Notes: generated from the letters alone by a model not told the origin. A stretch of 64,000 nt of DNA from Azotimanducus sp965199815 (GCA_965199815.1 CBDATE010000033.1:419612-483611), one strand, 5' to 3'. Shown: positions 45,801 through 54,530, counted from the first letter of the stretch. A program made the numbers and translations.

Positions 45801-48800
45801 ACCGCGGCTTCATCGATCTCCGGAATCCGTTTCCAGTCGTTTGTCCAACCCTTTACGGGAAGGAACCTGAACATCTCCAGTTTTCCGATCACGCTCGTGC
45901 AAACCGCGCCCGACGCGCCGGAAAACCTGACGCTGGCGCTGCGCCCGCAGATGGCGACCTTGAGCTGGAGCAACCCGAGAGATTCCAGCATCACCGGCTA
46001 CCAGTACCGCGTTGGCACGAGCGGTGTGTGGACCAACCTGCCCGGCAGCAGCGCGACCACCACCAGCTTCGATGTCTTTGACGGGCTGACCGGCGGTTCG
46101 CCGCAAACTGTTCAGTTGCGCGCCGTGAACGCCAACGGCAATGGTGCGTCCGCTTCGGTTACGAGCGCGGTGCCTGCGGCCCCGACCGGCCTGACGGCGG
46201 TGGCGCTGAGTGCATCTGCGCGCCTCGGGTGGGCCGACCCCGATGACCCCAGCATCATCAAGTACCAGTTCCGGGTTGGCACCAGCGGCACCTGGACCGA
46301 CATCGCGGGCAGCAGCGCCGCGAGTGTCACCGGCATTGCTTCCGGGCTGACTAACGGCTCGGCGCAGGATGTGTTCCTGCGCGCCGTGAACCTCGCTGGC
46401 GCGAGCACGGCATCCTCGTCGGTGTCGGTGACACCGGTGCTCAACCGCGCGCCGACGCTGGTGCAGACGCATCTGGATAGCATCACACCCCTGACCGTGC
46501 CGGTAATTCCGGCGCTCACGGAGGGTGGCATACCGCATCCGCGCGCAGGCATCTACGAGGTGGTGCAGATTGACCTCTACGAGTTGTTCAACGATGAGGA
46601 TAACGAGCCGGTGTTCACCGCCACCGGCACGACCAGCGATGCGCGCGTCGTCACCGTCGGGCAATCGCCGCGTGGTCAATATCTGAACCTGTACGGGCAG
46701 AGCCGTGGTAGCGCGACTGTCACGGTGAAGGTGACCGATCAGTTCGGGGCGATGAGTCCTGTTGCGACCATCATGGTGACCACGGAGAACCAGCCACCGC
46801 GGTTGGTCGCCGAGGTCGATGATGTGAATCTGGTACGCAGCGGCACGAGCTACACATCGCAGACGCTGGACTTGTCGCGGGTGTTCAGGGATATGGATGG
46901 CGACAACCTGAGCTATACGGCCAAGCTGTTGGACGATACCGCGGATCAGATAGCGAATCTGGAGGCCCAGATTGCGGAGTTGACACGTCAAGGGCGCGTT
47001 GCCGAGACCATAGTTTTGCAACTGGTCCTGCAAGATCTCAAGTCGGGGTTGGGTTCGGCACCAGAGTCGATCACGGTGAGCCTGAGCGGTGCGATCGTCA
47101 CCCTCGGTGCCACCGGTCCGGGCGTGGTTGATGTGATAGTGACGGCCAGCGACGGCCAGGGTGGCAGTGCGTCGGATACCTTCGATGTGTCCGCACCGGA
47201 CCCGGATATAGCTGAGGGCGAGGGGCGCATCAGATGCGGCGACGAGCAGAGCGACCGTCTGCTGGAGATACCGGAGGGCGGTACTCTGGCGTGTCTGGTG
47301 CGCTACGACCGGACACACAGCATCTACGTGGTGCCGGCTTCGGGTACGGCGGGCACGAATCTCGACTTTCCCGGTTCGGACGCTGAATGCCGGGGTGCCG
47401 GGGCGGATATCTACATCGAGGGTGCGAGCTTCACCAAGGGGAGCGGTGATGCCTGTACGCTGTCGCGCACTGCGGACGGTGCGGGCAGTGATGGGCTGTC
47501 GCTGACGGTTCATGCGCCGGTCAATGGCCGGGCGGATGGAGAGCGCGCCTTTCGGGTGGAGATTCGCAGCAGCGATGGTGCCACGACGCTGCTGTCCTCG
47601 CCAGCGATCAGGATCATAGATCCGGGCTTGAGCTACGAGGTGCCGGACAGCCTGCAAGTGAAGATACCAGCGCGGGTTCTTCCGACGCGGGTTGGCTTCA
47701 GCAACCCGATCAGTTACGCGGTGACCGCGGGTACGCTTCCGCCGGGGCTTGCGATTGATGCGAGCACGGGGGTTATCTCGGGTACGCCGACCACGGCGAA
47801 CGCGAGCGGTGTGACGGTGACGGTGACTGCCACGGCGGGCACGGGGAGCACATTGCAGACGGCGACGGCGGATATTGCCTTGCCGGCGGTGGAAGCGGCG
47901 GCGACGGTCGCGGCGCTGGTGTTGTCGGAGACATCGCTGACGGTGGACGAGGGGGCGAGCGATACCTATACGGTGAGGCTGGCGACAGAGCCGACGGGGA
48001 ATGTGGATGTTGCGGTGACAGTGGCCGGTTCGGCGGATGTGACGGTAGGTCCGGCCTCGCTGAGGTTCACGAGGTCGAACTGGAACATCGTGCAGACGGT
48101 GGCGGTGAGGGCGGCCGAGGACACCGATATGGTGGATGACACAGCAACCCTGAACCACGCGGCATCCGGCGGAGGCTACGACTCGCTGACGGGTAGTGTG
48201 GCGGTGACGGTGGACGATGATGAAGCGCCAACCCTCCCGACCCTGAGCTATCCAGCGGCCCCGAGCAGTCTGGTGGTGAATACGGTCATTACCTCGCTGA
48301 CCCCGACAGTGAGCGGCTTTGACAACACGGTCAGTTACGCAGTCACCACGGGTACGCTGCCGCCGGGGCTCAGGATTGATGCGGCCACGGGAGTTATCTC
48401 GGGTACGCCGACCACGGTGAACGCGAGTGGCGTGACGGTGACGGTGACCGCCACGGCAGGCACGGGGAGCACATTGCAGACGGCGACAGAGGACATCGCC
48501 TTCCCGGCGGTGGCCGCGGCGGGGACAGCCGTCAACAGCAGTCCGGTCATTACCGACATCACCGACAAGAGCGTCACCTTCGGTGCGACGCTCGAGGTGG
48601 ATGTGGATGCCACGGATGCGGATGCGGGCGACACTCTGGTCTTCAAGGCGGCATCGGACGACACGGGCGTGGCCACGGTGACCCCGACCGCCGATACCAC
48701 TCTCGTCACCGACAGCAAGATAACGCTGACACCGGTCGCCGTCGGTACGGCCACCATTACTGTGACGGTGAGTGACGGCACGGCTAGTCCGACCGACACC

Positions 48801-51800
48801 TTCATGTTGACGGTGAACAAGGCCACGCTGGCGACACCGGCCAACCTGGCGCTGAAAACGAACACGCGGAGCAAGACTGGCTTCACAGTGACTTGGGATG
48901 CGGTGACGAATGCGACGGGCTATACGGCGACGGCCACGCCGAGCGGTGGGACAGCGGTAACCGGCACGGTGAGCACACCGAGTAGCGGCCCGGAGGCAGT
49001 GTTCACCGGATTGACTGCGGGAACGACCTACACGGTGTCGGTGGTGGCCACGGGCAACACAGCCAATTACGAGGCCAGTACAGCCGCGACGCTGAGTCAG
49101 GCGACGGCGGCCAACGCGGCGCCGACAGTGGCCACCGAGATTCCCGATCAGACGGCGACGGTAGATACGGCGTTCAGCTTCACCCTGCCGACGGGCACCT
49201 TCAGTGACGCCGACAGTGGCGACAGCCTCACCTACGCGGCCCAGCAGACGGACGGGACGACGGACAGCGCGCTCCCGACCTGGCTGGGCTTCACCGCGGG
49301 CACGGGGGTCTTCTCCGGTACGCCGACATCCACGGATGCCGGAACGCTGTCGGTGAAGGTGACGGCGAGCGACGGCACGGCTTCGGTGAGCGACACCTTC
49401 GATATTGTGGTGAGCGCACCTGCTCTGGTGTTCACGCCGACTGCGCTGACGGTGGATGAAGGCGGTAGCGGTACCTACACGGTGGCGCTGAACACGCAGC
49501 CGAGCGCGACGGTGACGGTAGCGGTGGCTGGTTCGGGCGATGTGAGCGTGTCTCCAACATCGCTGACCTTCACGACGGCCAACTGGGACACGGCGCAGAC
49601 GGTGACGGCGAGTGCTGCCGAGGACGAAGATGCCGGGGATGACACGGCTGCGATCAGTCACACGGCCTCGGGCGGGGATTATGGTTCGGTGACGGGTAGC
49701 GTATCGGTGACGGTGGACGATGATGACACGCGCGGGGTGACGATTGACAAGACGGCGCTGACGGTATTGGAGGGTTCGAGCGGGACTTACACGGTGGTGC
49801 TTGGCACGCAGCCGACCGGCGATGTGACGGTAACCATTGGTGGCACGAGTGACACTGACGTGTCGGTAGATACGGACAGCGGCACGATGGGCAACCAGAA
49901 CACGCTGACCTTCACTTCGAGTAACTGGGACACTGCACAGACAGTGACGGTGGCGGCGGCGACGGATACTGATGCCGCCAACGATGCGGTGGTGACCTTG
50001 ACGCACGCTGTGAGCGGCGCGGACTATGCGTCCGAGACGGCGCCGTCGGTGGCGGTGACCATCACCGAGAAGGACACGGCCACCTTCAGTGTTACCGGTC
50101 CTTCGGATGTGGCTGAGGATGCGGGCACGGCCACCTACACGGTGTCGCTGAGCAAGCAGCCAAGCGGGAACGTGACGGTGAAGTACGCGACTTCGGACGG
50201 CACGGCGACGGCGGGTTCGGACTACACGGCGGCGAGCGGGACGCTGACCTTCACGAACATGAACTGGGATACGGCGCAGACGGTGGATGTGAGCATCACG
50301 GACGACACGGTGGATGACGACGACGAGGCCTTCACCTTCACGCTGAGCGGGGCGAGCACCGGGACATCGCTGTCGGCGAGTCCGTCAGTAACCACCGGCA
50401 TCACGGACAACGATGTGCCGGCGGTGACGGTGTCCTTCGGTGCGGGGACATACAGCGCGGCGGAAGGCGGAACAGCGAGTGTGACGGTGACCTTGAGCGC
50501 AGACCCGGAGCGGTCGGTGACGATTCCGCTGACGACGATGAACGGAACCGGTGCGGCTGCTGATGATTACAGTGTGCCAACATCGGTGGGCTTCGCGAGT
50601 GGCGAGACCTCGAAGACGCTGACCTTCAGTGCGAGGGACGACTCGGTGGATGAGTCGGACGAGACGGTGACGCTGGGCTTCGGGGCTTCCCTGCCGACGC
50701 GGGTATCAGCGGGCACGACCTCGCAGGCGGTAGTGACCATCGTGGACGATGACACGGTGGGTCTGACCTACAGCGCGGCACCCTCGACGCTGACGGTGGG
50801 CATATCCAGTACGGCGCTGACGGCGACTGCAACGAGCTTCGGCAGCGCGACGGTGACCTACGCGGTGACGACAGGTACGCTGCCGGTCGGTCTGAGGCTT
50901 GATGCTGGCACAGGCGCTATTACCGGCAAACCGAGGGCGGTGAGCGACAGTGGGGTGACGGTGACGGTGTCGGCGACCTCCGGTTCGGGAGCATCAGCCA
51001 GGACGGCGACGGCGACGGTCACCTTCCCGGCGGTTGGCAAGGGGACACTGGCAACACCGAGCGGTCTGGAGGTGAAGGCGGGTACGCTCGCCCAGACCGG
51101 CTTCACGGTGACCTTTGATGTGGTGCCGTTTGCCGGCAGGTACACGGTGGCAGCCACGCCGACGAGCGGTGGGAGTGCGGTGAGTGGCACGGTGATTGCC
51201 ACCACCATAGGTCTGGAAGCATCGTTCAGCGGGTTGACGGCCAGCACCACCTACACGGTCTCCATCACGGCCATCGGCAACGCCAATTACGATAACAGCC
51301 AGGCCGGGACGATCAGTGTGGTCACGCTGGAGGATCCGACACCCACGCGGGCGAGCAATGTGCAAGTGACTGCGGGTGACGGGTTGTTGACGGTGAGCTG
51401 GACGGCGGCGAGCAACGCCCCGAATGGATACAGTGTGCGCTGGCGGGAGAGAGGGCCGGGCAACCTCCTGACATCCGCCAACGAAGTGGCCGGTACCTCG
51501 TTCACGATTTCCGGGTTGACCAACGGTCAGGAGTATGTGGTGCGAGTCGAAACGCGCAACACAGAGGACGATGATGTACAGGCAGATACGGCGGTGACGG
51601 CGACCGGTACGCCGATGGAGGCGGACAGTGTGCCCGCTTTTGCGTCCGGTAGCAGCATCTCCGATCAGCTGTGGACGGTGGGTACGGATGTTGAACTGAC
51701 GCTGCCGGAGGCGACGGGCGGCAACGGCGCACTGAGTTACACGCTGACCCCCGAGCTGCCAGCGGGCGTGGAGCTAGATGACGCGACGCGCGTGGTCAGC

Positions 51801-54452
51801 GGGACACCGACATCGGCGGCGAGTGCGACGACCTACACCTGGCGGGCTGCGGATAGCGATTCGAACACGGCGGACAGTGACGCGGCGGTGCTGAGCTTCC
51901 AACTGACGGTGAACGACCCCGTGCCCACGGAGGCGAGTGCCCTGCAGGTGACTGCGGGCGATGGTTCGCTTGAGGTGAGTTGGACGGCGGCGAGTGTGGC
52001 TCCGAACGGCTACAGCGTACGCTGGCGCGAGGAAGGGGTGGGCGGTGCATTTACGCCGGTGAACACCGTGAGCGGTACTTCGTTCACGATTCCCGATCTG
52101 ACCAACGGGCAGGAGTATGAGGTGCGTGTGGATACGCGCAACGTGGCGGATGACGGAGTGCAGGCAGGTACGGAGGTGACCGCAACCGGAACGCCGGTGG
52201 AGATGGACAGCGCGCCTGCCTTTGCGTCCGACACCAGCATTCCCGATCAGACCTGGAGGGTGGACACGCCCGTGAGTGTCACCTTGCCGGAGGCGACGGG
52301 TGGCAACGGGACGCTGAGCTACACGCTCACCCCCGATTTGCCGACAGGAGTGACGCTGGATACCGCGACGCGCGTGGTCAGCGGGACACCGACGGCGGCG
52401 GCGAGCGCAGGCACCTACACCTGGCGGGCTGCGGACAGTGATTCGAACACGGCGAACAGCGATACGGCGGAGCTGAACTTCCGGTTGCGGGTTGATGGGA
52501 GGAGGGATGCACGGCCAACGGTGAGCAGTTTGCCGAGGGTGAGTATTGAGGATGCGGAGGCGATGGAGGGCAGCAATCTGGAGTTCCGGGTGGTGCTCTC
52601 GGAGGCAGTGCGGTATCGGGTGAAGGTGTACTGGGCGACGCGGCCGGGGACGGCGACGGCGAATCGGGACTACAGGTCGGCGGCTGGTGCAGTGGTGTTC
52701 AGGCCGGGCGTGACGGAGCGCAGGATTCGCGTGGAGACGCTACAGGATGAGCACAACGACCCGGACGAGACGATGCAGGTGCGCTTGTCGAGTCCACGCG
52801 GCATCTTGATAGGAGACGGCATAGCGACTGGCAGGATCAACAACTGGGATGCGCTGCCGACGGCATGGCTGGCGCGCTTCGGTCGAGCGATGACGGAGCA
52901 GGCGCTTGAGGGTGTCGAGCAGCGGTTGACGGCTCCGCGGGAAGCGGGGACGCAGGCTACTGTGGCCGGGATGACGCTTGATTCGCTCGGGCTGTTTGCT
53001 GACGGGGCGGGTGCCTGGCCGCCTGCCGGGAGGGTCTCAGAGCAAGTTTCAGGGCAAGTCTCAGGGGATGCCTCAGGGAAGATGCTCGGCGGCGTGTCCT
53101 TCGGCAGCTACTTCAACAGCACCCCGCTTGATGGCTCGCCTGTATTCGGCGGCGGTAATACGTCAACTACTCCGTCAACTTTGGGTGCATCCTTCGCAAG
53201 CTCACCCTTCGGCGGCGGTCTGCTGACCACGAGTAACTTCACGCACACGGGCGCGATGGATGAAGCCGGTGGCAGCCTCGCCCTCTGGGGTCGGGGCGCG
53301 CGCGCGGACTTCCGCGGACTCGACGGTCTGGTGCATCTCGATGGCCAGACGGAGACCGCCACTCTGGGTGCGGACTACGCCAGAGACCAGTGGCTGACCG
53401 GTGTCATGCTGACGAGCAGCCGCGGCACTGGCGGGTATCACGGTGTGGCGAGCGGGGAGGTCGAGGTATCCCTGAACGCAGCGATACCCTATGGGTCCTA
53501 CCGGTTCTCGGAGCGGCTCGATGTGTGGGGTGCTGTCGGGCGCGGCACGGGGGCACTGACGCTCACGCCGGAGGGTGAGGGCAGCATCGAGGCTGATCTC
53601 GACTGGAGCATGGTGTCGGCTGGGCTGCGCGGCGGGTTGTTCGGGGCGGCGGGATATGGTCCGGCAGTGACGCTGGTATCGGATGTGTTCTGGTCGCGCA
53701 CCGGGTCGGGTCGAGTGGAAGCGGGTGAGGAGCATTCGAGCCTGGCCTCGTCCGAGGCAGATACTTCGCGGTTGCGGCTGGGTCTCGAGGGGAGTTGGGC
53801 ATTGATGCTGGGGAATGTCGGTGCGGTGACACCGAAGCTGGAAGCGGGAGTGCGCCACGACGACGGCGATGCCGAGCAAGGCTTCGGAGTGGAAGTCGGT
53901 GGTGGTCTGGCGTGGACGCTGCCCGCACTTGGGCTGACACTTGATGTGTTCGGTCGCACCTTGGTGACGCATGAGGACGATGGGCAGGAATCGCACGGGT
54001 TCTCGGCGGCGCTGAACTTTGATCCGAGCACGGCGAGTACACGCGGCTTCATGCTGAACCTGCGTCAGGACATCGGCGGGCCGTCGAGTGGCGGGGTACA
54101 GGCGCTGTTCGCCGCGGAGCTTCCCGGTATCGGCGGGATGGGCATGGGTGGCGGATCAATGAGTGCGAGTGCTGGCAGTCGCTGGACGCTGGAGACGGCA
54201 TACGGACTGGCGGCCTACGGCGACAAGTTCACGCTGAGTCCGACCTTCGGCCTGACTGCTTCCGATATGTCGGTTGATTTTCATCTCGGCTGGCAACTGA
54301 TGCCGGAGCTCAGTGAAGATGCGCTGGATCTCTCGCTGACATTCAAGGCCACGCGCCGCGAGCTGCTTGATGTGGGGACTGTCAACAGCATCGGTACGCT
54401 GGGTCAGGGTCCGGAACACGGAGTACAAATCGAAGCGAGCGCTCGCTGGTAA
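36801..54452 (+). CDS. Giant surface protein 2: multi-domain repeat passenger with autotransporter-like beta-barrel
   Basis: From ATG 36801 the protein has about 5,880 residues. The frame is open from ATG 36726, which would add a Pro5-Gln6 leader. MARLSAPT parallels MAHLPAPT of giant protein 3, so 36801 is preferred. A signal peptide ends near ATYA before Q (about 36951). Then come seven or so cadherin-like beta-sandwich units (36960-39300), He_PIG/cadherin-like units (39300-42200), a PKD-like unit (42210-42515), modules shared with protein 1 (42520-44330), Calx-beta (44340-45170) and FnIII (45180-46440). A cysteine-bearing segment (47220-47490), further Calx-beta and He_PIG units, two FnIII/He_PIG pairs and a final Calx-beta (52535-52850) follow. 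The WLARFGRAMTEQALEGVEQR helix and a barrel (53220-54452) ending SARW complete it. I infer an exported giant adhesin or matrix protein; no enzyme domain was seen. Confidence 0.87.
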   Translation: MARLSAPTVRDVCTALTHLRCASRTTSLALLSFVALPILCMGLLPTATYAQSNSAETQLEALQLSEGTKLRMPPANLFEADTLTYDDTVTEDVRSLTVTPTVKTSGATVTVNGKPVVSGMASEPVALDYRANAIIIVVTSADGMDSRTYRVNMLRTGGADLSALTITQGTLNPAFAPDARSYTVTVANSVSVLYVTPTVATAGATISIDGAAVASGAQSGPLTLSKGTNTINIAVTPPGLAASSTNTSFYVLTVHRVGDAELSALTLSTGTLEGTENPTFTPVSTGILNPDFAPGTLNYFANVVGSVTGLTVTPVASAGATVMVNGTAVTSGSASGAIDLRTGSVTTNVSIVVTAGSTTKTYTVAVNRHSTNSWNPIQGLQLQMVGGPFSSPRDAILNVSIQPNRLTYRVFDPVPLGASLEMRLNPVGLADLNKFTINGRKVVAYRYTPVPLQAGENNVVIQGVSRAGATGIVTVTIDKQHPAALTDLVPSAGTLRPAFNPTFERYYRVTLPPDVGAFTVTPQSDDSELRTDAGGIRTRVAEPVGTPSRPILLDPGQAKTTWVWVYREDQTGTRRYIKDRLYEVRVVRPGAGDAADASLSALVLDEVEEAADLSLTSLRTLTLSPGFAADTTSYALSVPPDFKKLRVLPTANNAALNDDDETFRMVLNGKGVRQAEIKGALTLRTGVNEILLSVRAADEVTWRTYRIVVTKRAPATLEALALAWASPGTNQRPADLSDSDFTAIDPVPVFASGTASYTVSVPSTATLLRLTPTRPDKVDQDDADARVTVNDVALGTSEASFVSLVAGGNRIALSVMAADGISRMDYSLLVTRALPPSGQLSLSFANQPRILVQAGAAMASVTLPAATGGTAPYSYTLVTGAPTWLSLDASTRALTGTAPAGTGSDRVSVQVTDSASATATASFSLVRAALAFGAVPPLDRVYPVNQAITDLVLPAATGGTGAVTYTLTPPLPAGLTFTASTRTLAGTPSAATATTVYTYLATDSASPTANTAQLRFSLTVEADQVPSFGAASVPDQVLVKDELAPSLRLPVAAGGNAPLTYALTPALPAGLAFNAAMRIISGTPTAVTSPAEYTLTVTDADGQTATLTFRLEVLAQADSAPLLPTDSVLTDRILMENVQTETITLPAATGGNGTLTYTLMPDLPTGLTFNAATRTISGTPTVASSPQIFTYRVSDGDSNTAASDSDQRRFTLAVLSAPTMNAPGITYPAAPTGLQVGTAMRGLLPVVGGFSGTPTYTLTGTLPAGLSLDAATGVISGTPTEVKAGVSTVTVTAMAGSESPRSASVTLPAVSAKPTAVSGLTVTPLSDTGLFVQWSAATVAADGYWVRWRENRPGQRFVSRVETTQTSYTIEGLRSGTAYLVRVDTLKLDKRRAAGTAQTATGTTNTASASTAPFLRFAPQPDKLVVGQTIDRIFPDVRNFANGAVITYSVASGTLPSGLSLDAATGAISGAPDTPNDMEVLVTFRATAGAQTADGNILFPDVERGLRYPTPRPLFAGIGITPLAPIVTGFTLTGEQKLTFRAITNPPSGLLLDTETGVISGAPNEPSQSPQEMILDVRVQGASQRAVYTLLFPPVQPTPDLRYDGLPVPLQVGAPVSLTPIVGSNFTAVRYMLTDGTLPAGLSFSTSTGVISGTPTTPAQSVDEQGVSVTVTATGTKPDGGGSRAIATPIARVDFQPVRYAPPTIAAISDITNLVVGASQRVSVTLSGVPVGATSAIGATLGSVEMDGTFSVNSIAVGTVGTDSITLYGLRAGMETVTVTATVGEGVAASREGRTTFQLTVTDATLTAEAGDPPTSTAVGTAVTLTGSARGGAPAVMNRMASYGYAWTVVSEPTSSSVSISDADKASASFTPTHNGTYQLRLTVTDSATPTANTAMDTVDVVVPTSSGTNSSPVITDIDDKSVTFGATLEVDVDATDADAGDTLVFKAASDDTGVATVTPTADTTLVTDSKITLTPVAVGTATITVTVSDGTDNVTDTFELTVEAAKLGKPTGLALKTDSKSKTGFTVTWDAVTNAAGYTASAMRSDNTGTAVTGTVDTSGTTPEAVFTGLAEDIAYTVTVTATGSGNYANSDASDGFEVTTAANSAPTVANAIDDQAATVDTAFSFTLPAGTFSDADSGDSLTYTAQQTDGTTDSALPTWLGFTAGTGVFSGTPTSTDTGTLSVKVTASDGTDSASDTFDIVVSAADSAPAFADSTTIADKTFTVDAEITAFTLPEATGGNGTISYALTPDLPTGLSLDESTREVSGTPTAAAAEATYTWRASDSDSNTANSDSSALTFMLTVNKATLATPANLALKTNTRSKTGFTVTWDAVTNATGYTATATPSGGSAVTGTVSVPSSGPEAVFTGLTAGTTYTVSVVATGNTANYEASTAATLSQATAANSAPTVATEIPDQAATVGTAFSFTLPTGTFSDADSGDSLTYTAQQTDGTTDGTTDSALPTWLSFTAGTGVFSGTPTSTDTGTLMVKVTASDGTDSASDTFDIVVSAPVPLPTLSIAVVKTPDISIQGKFADANEDIGTVEFAVTLSAASTDRVTVEYATEDIAAGDPALDPSDVYRAIVGEDYTAVTGALIFAPGETSKTFSVQIINDGMYEEISNVFRVKLSNPSAATIAANQGEVDFRIGNDDPPPPISLMAVGLASTGSPGAALATPEGKLSVVEGDSGSTDVTFTVTQAMEVGWTSINPGLLTRETLSATTATAGTDFTEVTNMDLTLGAGETQTTFTLSITGDTDAEGDELFHVEFSRFDPRSIVTNSGEARFLIEITIVDDDGVPSKPRAPRLTASASGQLTVNWAAPADDGGQPIDDYDVRYRVKPTSGDPAWTEEASSTADSTALTRVITGLTDGTAYQVQVRAENENGDGAWSDTTEATPVASPSTSPTAEYNPGSGALVIRNAPLRAIDATFINRFNAQFHVVEITISNGSFGGRTASSLTLMVGSARKVYSAGGTDAGERSWRAVDAQEVTEGSATISTKIPGASITAASSISGIRFQSFVQPFTGRNLNISSFPITLVQTAPDAPENLTLALRPQMATLSWSNPRDSSITGYQYRVGTSGVWTNLPGSSATTTSFDVFDGLTGGSPQTVQLRAVNANGNGASASVTSAVPAAPTGLTAVALSASARLGWADPDDPSIIKYQFRVGTSGTWTDIAGSSAASVTGIASGLTNGSAQDVFLRAVNLAGASTASSSVSVTPVLNRAPTLVQTHLDSITPLTVPVIPALTEGGIPHPRAGIYEVVQIDLYELFNDEDNEPVFTATGTTSDARVVTVGQSPRGQYLNLYGQSRGSATVTVKVTDQFGAMSPVATIMVTTENQPPRLVAEVDDVNLVRSGTSYTSQTLDLSRVFRDMDGDNLSYTAKLLDDTADQIANLEAQIAELTRQGRVAETIVLQLVLQDLKSGLGSAPESITVSLSGAIVTLGATGPGVVDVIVTASDGQGGSASDTFDVSAPDPDIAEGEGRIRCGDEQSDRLLEIPEGGTLACLVRYDRTHSIYVVPASGTAGTNLDFPGSDAECRGAGADIYIEGASFTKGSGDACTLSRTADGAGSDGLSLTVHAPVNGRADGERAFRVEIRSSDGATTLLSSPAIRIIDPGLSYEVPDSLQVKIPARVLPTRVGFSNPISYAVTAGTLPPGLAIDASTGVISGTPTTANASGVTVTVTATAGTGSTLQTATADIALPAVEAAATVAALVLSETSLTVDEGASDTYTVRLATEPTGNVDVAVTVAGSADVTVGPASLRFTRSNWNIVQTVAVRAAEDTDMVDDTATLNHAASGGGYDSLTGSVAVTVDDDEAPTLPTLSYPAAPSSLVVNTVITSLTPTVSGFDNTVSYAVTTGTLPPGLRIDAATGVISGTPTTVNASGVTVTVTATAGTGSTLQTATEDIAFPAVAAAGTAVNSSPVITDITDKSVTFGATLEVDVDATDADAGDTLVFKAASDDTGVATVTPTADTTLVTDSKITLTPVAVGTATITVTVSDGTASPTDTFMLTVNKATLATPANLALKTNTRSKTGFTVTWDAVTNATGYTATATPSGGTAVTGTVSTPSSGPEAVFTGLTAGTTYTVSVVATGNTANYEASTAATLSQATAANAAPTVATEIPDQTATVDTAFSFTLPTGTFSDADSGDSLTYAAQQTDGTTDSALPTWLGFTAGTGVFSGTPTSTDAGTLSVKVTASDGTASVSDTFDIVVSAPALVFTPTALTVDEGGSGTYTVALNTQPSATVTVAVAGSGDVSVSPTSLTFTTANWDTAQTVTASAAEDEDAGDDTAAISHTASGGDYGSVTGSVSVTVDDDDTRGVTIDKTALTVLEGSSGTYTVVLGTQPTGDVTVTIGGTSDTDVSVDTDSGTMGNQNTLTFTSSNWDTAQTVTVAAATDTDAANDAVVTLTHAVSGADYASETAPSVAVTITEKDTATFSVTGPSDVAEDAGTATYTVSLSKQPSGNVTVKYATSDGTATAGSDYTAASGTLTFTNMNWDTAQTVDVSITDDTVDDDDEAFTFTLSGASTGTSLSASPSVTTGITDNDVPAVTVSFGAGTYSAAEGGTASVTVTLSADPERSVTIPLTTMNGTGAAADDYSVPTSVGFASGETSKTLTFSARDDSVDESDETVTLGFGASLPTRVSAGTTSQAVVTIVDDDTVGLTYSAAPSTLTVGISSTALTATATSFGSATVTYAVTTGTLPVGLRLDAGTGAITGKPRAVSDSGVTVTVSATSGSGASARTATATVTFPAVGKGTLATPSGLEVKAGTLAQTGFTVTFDVVPFAGRYTVAATPTSGGSAVSGTVIATTIGLEASFSGLTASTTYTVSITAIGNANYDNSQAGTISVVTLEDPTPTRASNVQVTAGDGLLTVSWTAASNAPNGYSVRWRERGPGNLLTSANEVAGTSFTISGLTNGQEYVVRVETRNTEDDDVQADTAVTATGTPMEADSVPAFASGSSISDQLWTVGTDVELTLPEATGGNGALSYTLTPELPAGVELDDATRVVSGTPTSAASATTYTWRAADSDSNTADSDAAVLSFQLTVNDPVPTEASALQVTAGDGSLEVSWTAASVAPNGYSVRWREEGVGGAFTPVNTVSGTSFTIPDLTNGQEYEVRVDTRNVADDGVQAGTEVTATGTPVEMDSAPAFASDTSIPDQTWRVDTPVSVTLPEATGGNGTLSYTLTPDLPTGVTLDTATRVVSGTPTAAASAGTYTWRAADSDSNTANSDTAELNFRLRVDGRRDARPTVSSLPRVSIEDAEAMEGSNLEFRVVLSEAVRYRVKVYWATRPGTATANRDYRSAAGAVVFRPGVTERRIRVETLQDEHNDPDETMQVRLSSPRGILIGDGIATGRINNWDALPTAWLARFGRAMTEQALEGVEQRLTAPREAGTQATVAGMTLDSLGLFADGAGAWPPAGRVSEQVSGQVSGDASGKMLGGVSFGSYFNSTPLDGSPVFGGGNTSTTPSTLGASFASSPFGGGLLTTSNFTHTGAMDEAGGSLALWGRGARADFRGLDGLVHLDGQTETATLGADYARDQWLTGVMLTSSRGTGGYHGVASGEVEVSLNAAIPYGSYRFSERLDVWGAVGRGTGALTLTPEGEGSIEADLDWSMVSAGLRGGLFGAAGYGPAVTLVSDVFWSRTGSGRVEAGEEHSSLASSEADTSRLRLGLEGSWALMLGNVGAVTPKLEAGVRHDDGDAEQGFGVEVGGGLAWTLPALGLTLDVFGRTLVTHEDDGQESHGFSAALNFDPSTASTRGFMLNLRQDIGGPSSGGVQALFAAELPGIGGMGMGGGSMSASAGSRWTLETAYGLAAYGDKFTLSPTFGLTASDMSVDFHLGWQLMPELSEDALDLSLTFKATRRELLDVGTVNSIGTLGQGPEHGVQIEASARW
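53230..54452 (+). repeat. Beta-barrel coding region nearly identical to that of giant gene 1
   Basis: From TTGACCACGAG at about 13219 (gene 1) and CTGACCACGAG at about 53223 (gene 2) to their stops, the two genes are almost the same at DNA level, differing by scattered substitutions. Upstream, gene 2 has about 75 extra residues (DSLGLFADG to SPFGGGL) between AGMTL and the barrel. In a genome with little other similarity between these genes' 5' ends, this suggests gene conversion or recent copying. Confidence 0.85.
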
Positions 54453-54530
54453 CCCCGGCGGGCGCGTCCCGCCATTGGGCGACAATCGCTGTGCGGCACT
54501 GAATTATGTACCAGGCACTGTGAAAAGCCT

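Noticed and set aside
45810..50006. 1,398-codon open frame on the minus strand inside giant gene 2
   Set aside because: As in gene 1, it is an antisense shadow of a repetitive high-GC coding region, with low-complexity Arg/His content and no start signal or domain.
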